From CALKJU01 sp046349355 (GTDB lineage Bacteria > Pseudomonadota > Alphaproteobacteria > Geminicoccales > Geminicoccaceae), in contig JAXMCM010000030.1 in NCBI GenBank assembly GCA_046349355.1, forward strand, positions 10,052-74,051: DNA of 64,000 nt, read 5' to 3'. Below the pieces are notes generated by a model. It was not told where the DNA came from, made no database searches, and saw only the letters and a program-made list of their open reading frames with translations. The position numbers and the translations under genes were made by a program. Shown here one piece after another: positions 63,631 through 64,000 of the stretch; position 1 is the first letter of the stretch, and each line of letters starts with the position of its first letter.

Positions 63631-64000
63631 GTGCCCGAGACGAAGCGCACACCGCTGGTCGACCTGCACCGCGAGCTCGGCGGGCGCATGGTCGAGTTCG
63701 CCGGCTGGGAGATGCCGGTCCAGTACCCGAAGGGCATCCTGCAGGAGCACCTCTGGTGCCGCGCGCAGGCCGGCCTGTTCGACGTCTCGCACATGGGCCA
63801 GGTGCGCATCGACGGGGCTGGCGCAGCGGAAGCCTTCGAGCGCCTCGTGCCGGGCAACATCGCCGGCCTTGCCGAGGGCAACGCCCGCTACACGACCTTC
63901 ACCGCCGCCGACGGGGGCATCCTCGACGACCTGATCGTCACCCGCTCCCGCGACGGCCTGTTCGTCGTGGTCAACGCCGGCTGCCGCGACGCCGACATCG
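63631..64000 (+). CDS. gcvT: glycine cleavage system T protein (aminomethyltransferase), 5' part
   Basis: The first 123 codons are in the window; the rest lies beyond 64000. The GTG at 63631 begins VPETKRTPLVDLHRELGGRM, followed by VEFAGWEMPVQYPKGILQEH, GLFDVSHMGQVRIDG and GNARYTTFTAADGGILDDLI, the folate-binding N-terminal half of GcvT. It transfers the methylene of glycine to tetrahydrofolate. A GGAG lies 9 nt before the GTG. The riboswitch directly upstream confirms the assignment. Confidence 0.95.
   Translation, partial: MPETKRTPLVDLHRELGGRMVEFAGWEMPVQYPKGILQEHLWCRAQAGLFDVSHMGQVRIDGAGAAEAFERLVPGNIAGLAEGNARYTTFTAADGGILDDLIVTRSRDGLFVVVNAGCRDADI

Overview
The window is a very GC-rich (about 70 % by eye), densely coded stretch of a bacterial chromosome, most likely an alphaproteobacterium of the Rhodospirillales type. 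The evidence for this is the rimP-nusA-ylxR-infB order with an alphaproteobacterial IF-2 N-terminus, a bdhA-patatin pair, many ABC importers with solute-binding proteins, and a tandem glycine riboswitch before gcvT. I recognised no tRNA, rRNA, IS element, prophage or CRISPR array. Most long antisense ORFs are GC-driven shadows.

Layout. 1-3779 (-): rimP, nusA, ylxR and infB (cut by the window edge), with an apparent one-base deletion in infB and no ordinary start codon for rimP. 4093-6401 (+): a diheme cytochrome c and a DUF1345 membrane protein. 6422-13023 (+): a LacI-regulated sugar importer (binding protein, double ATPase, two permeases) ending in a tagatose/psicose-3-epimerase-like enzyme; the LacI frame runs without a stop into the binding protein. 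13026-23971: a catabolic block (enoyl-CoA hydratase, CoA-transferase, DUF993 aldolase-like protein, MaoC hydratase, GMC oxidoreductase, acyl-CoA dehydrogenase, SDR, sugar isomerase-like TIM barrel, TetR regulator). The same AAGTAAC/GTTACTT-type operator occurs at three of its promoters, so it looks like one TetR regulon for an unknown substrate. A lytic transglycosylase sits among these genes.

23950-33396: a peptide/opine-type ABC importer on the minus strand, split in two by an inverted block of six plus-strand genes (25733-29847). 33473-36534 (-): a bufferin-type operon (DUF2282 precursor, DUF692 MNIO oxidase, DUF2063 partner, DoxX protein) followed by a DUF1499 lipoprotein. 36729-40634: a type II NADH dehydrogenase, then two LysR regulators with nearly identical DNA-binding domains flanking a peroxiredoxin-like gene. 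40891-44934 (+): 3-hydroxybutyrate dehydrogenase, a patatin and a membrane adenylate cyclase. 45089-47644: a periplasmic cupin, an MFS exporter and small proteins. 47757-49768 (-): yjcH-actP acetate uptake. 49960-51030 (+): a response regulator fused to a class III cyclase. 51039-56411 (-): a second sugar/polyol ABC importer with two different ATPases. 56601-59786 (-): a fatty-acid-hydroxylase-like protein, cbpA-cbpM and an SDR. 59856-62657 (-): a third ribose/fructose-type ABC importer. 62760-63272 (-): a DUF4189 protein. 63397-64000 (+): a tandem glycine riboswitch and the start of gcvT.

Across the window the theme is uptake and oxidation of small organic substrates (sugars, polyols, peptides, acetate, hydroxybutyrate, glycine) under local regulators, plus two cyclic-nucleotide signalling genes and a metal/redox stress block. 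A perfect hairpin separates the binding-protein gene from the next gene in all three sugar-type importers.
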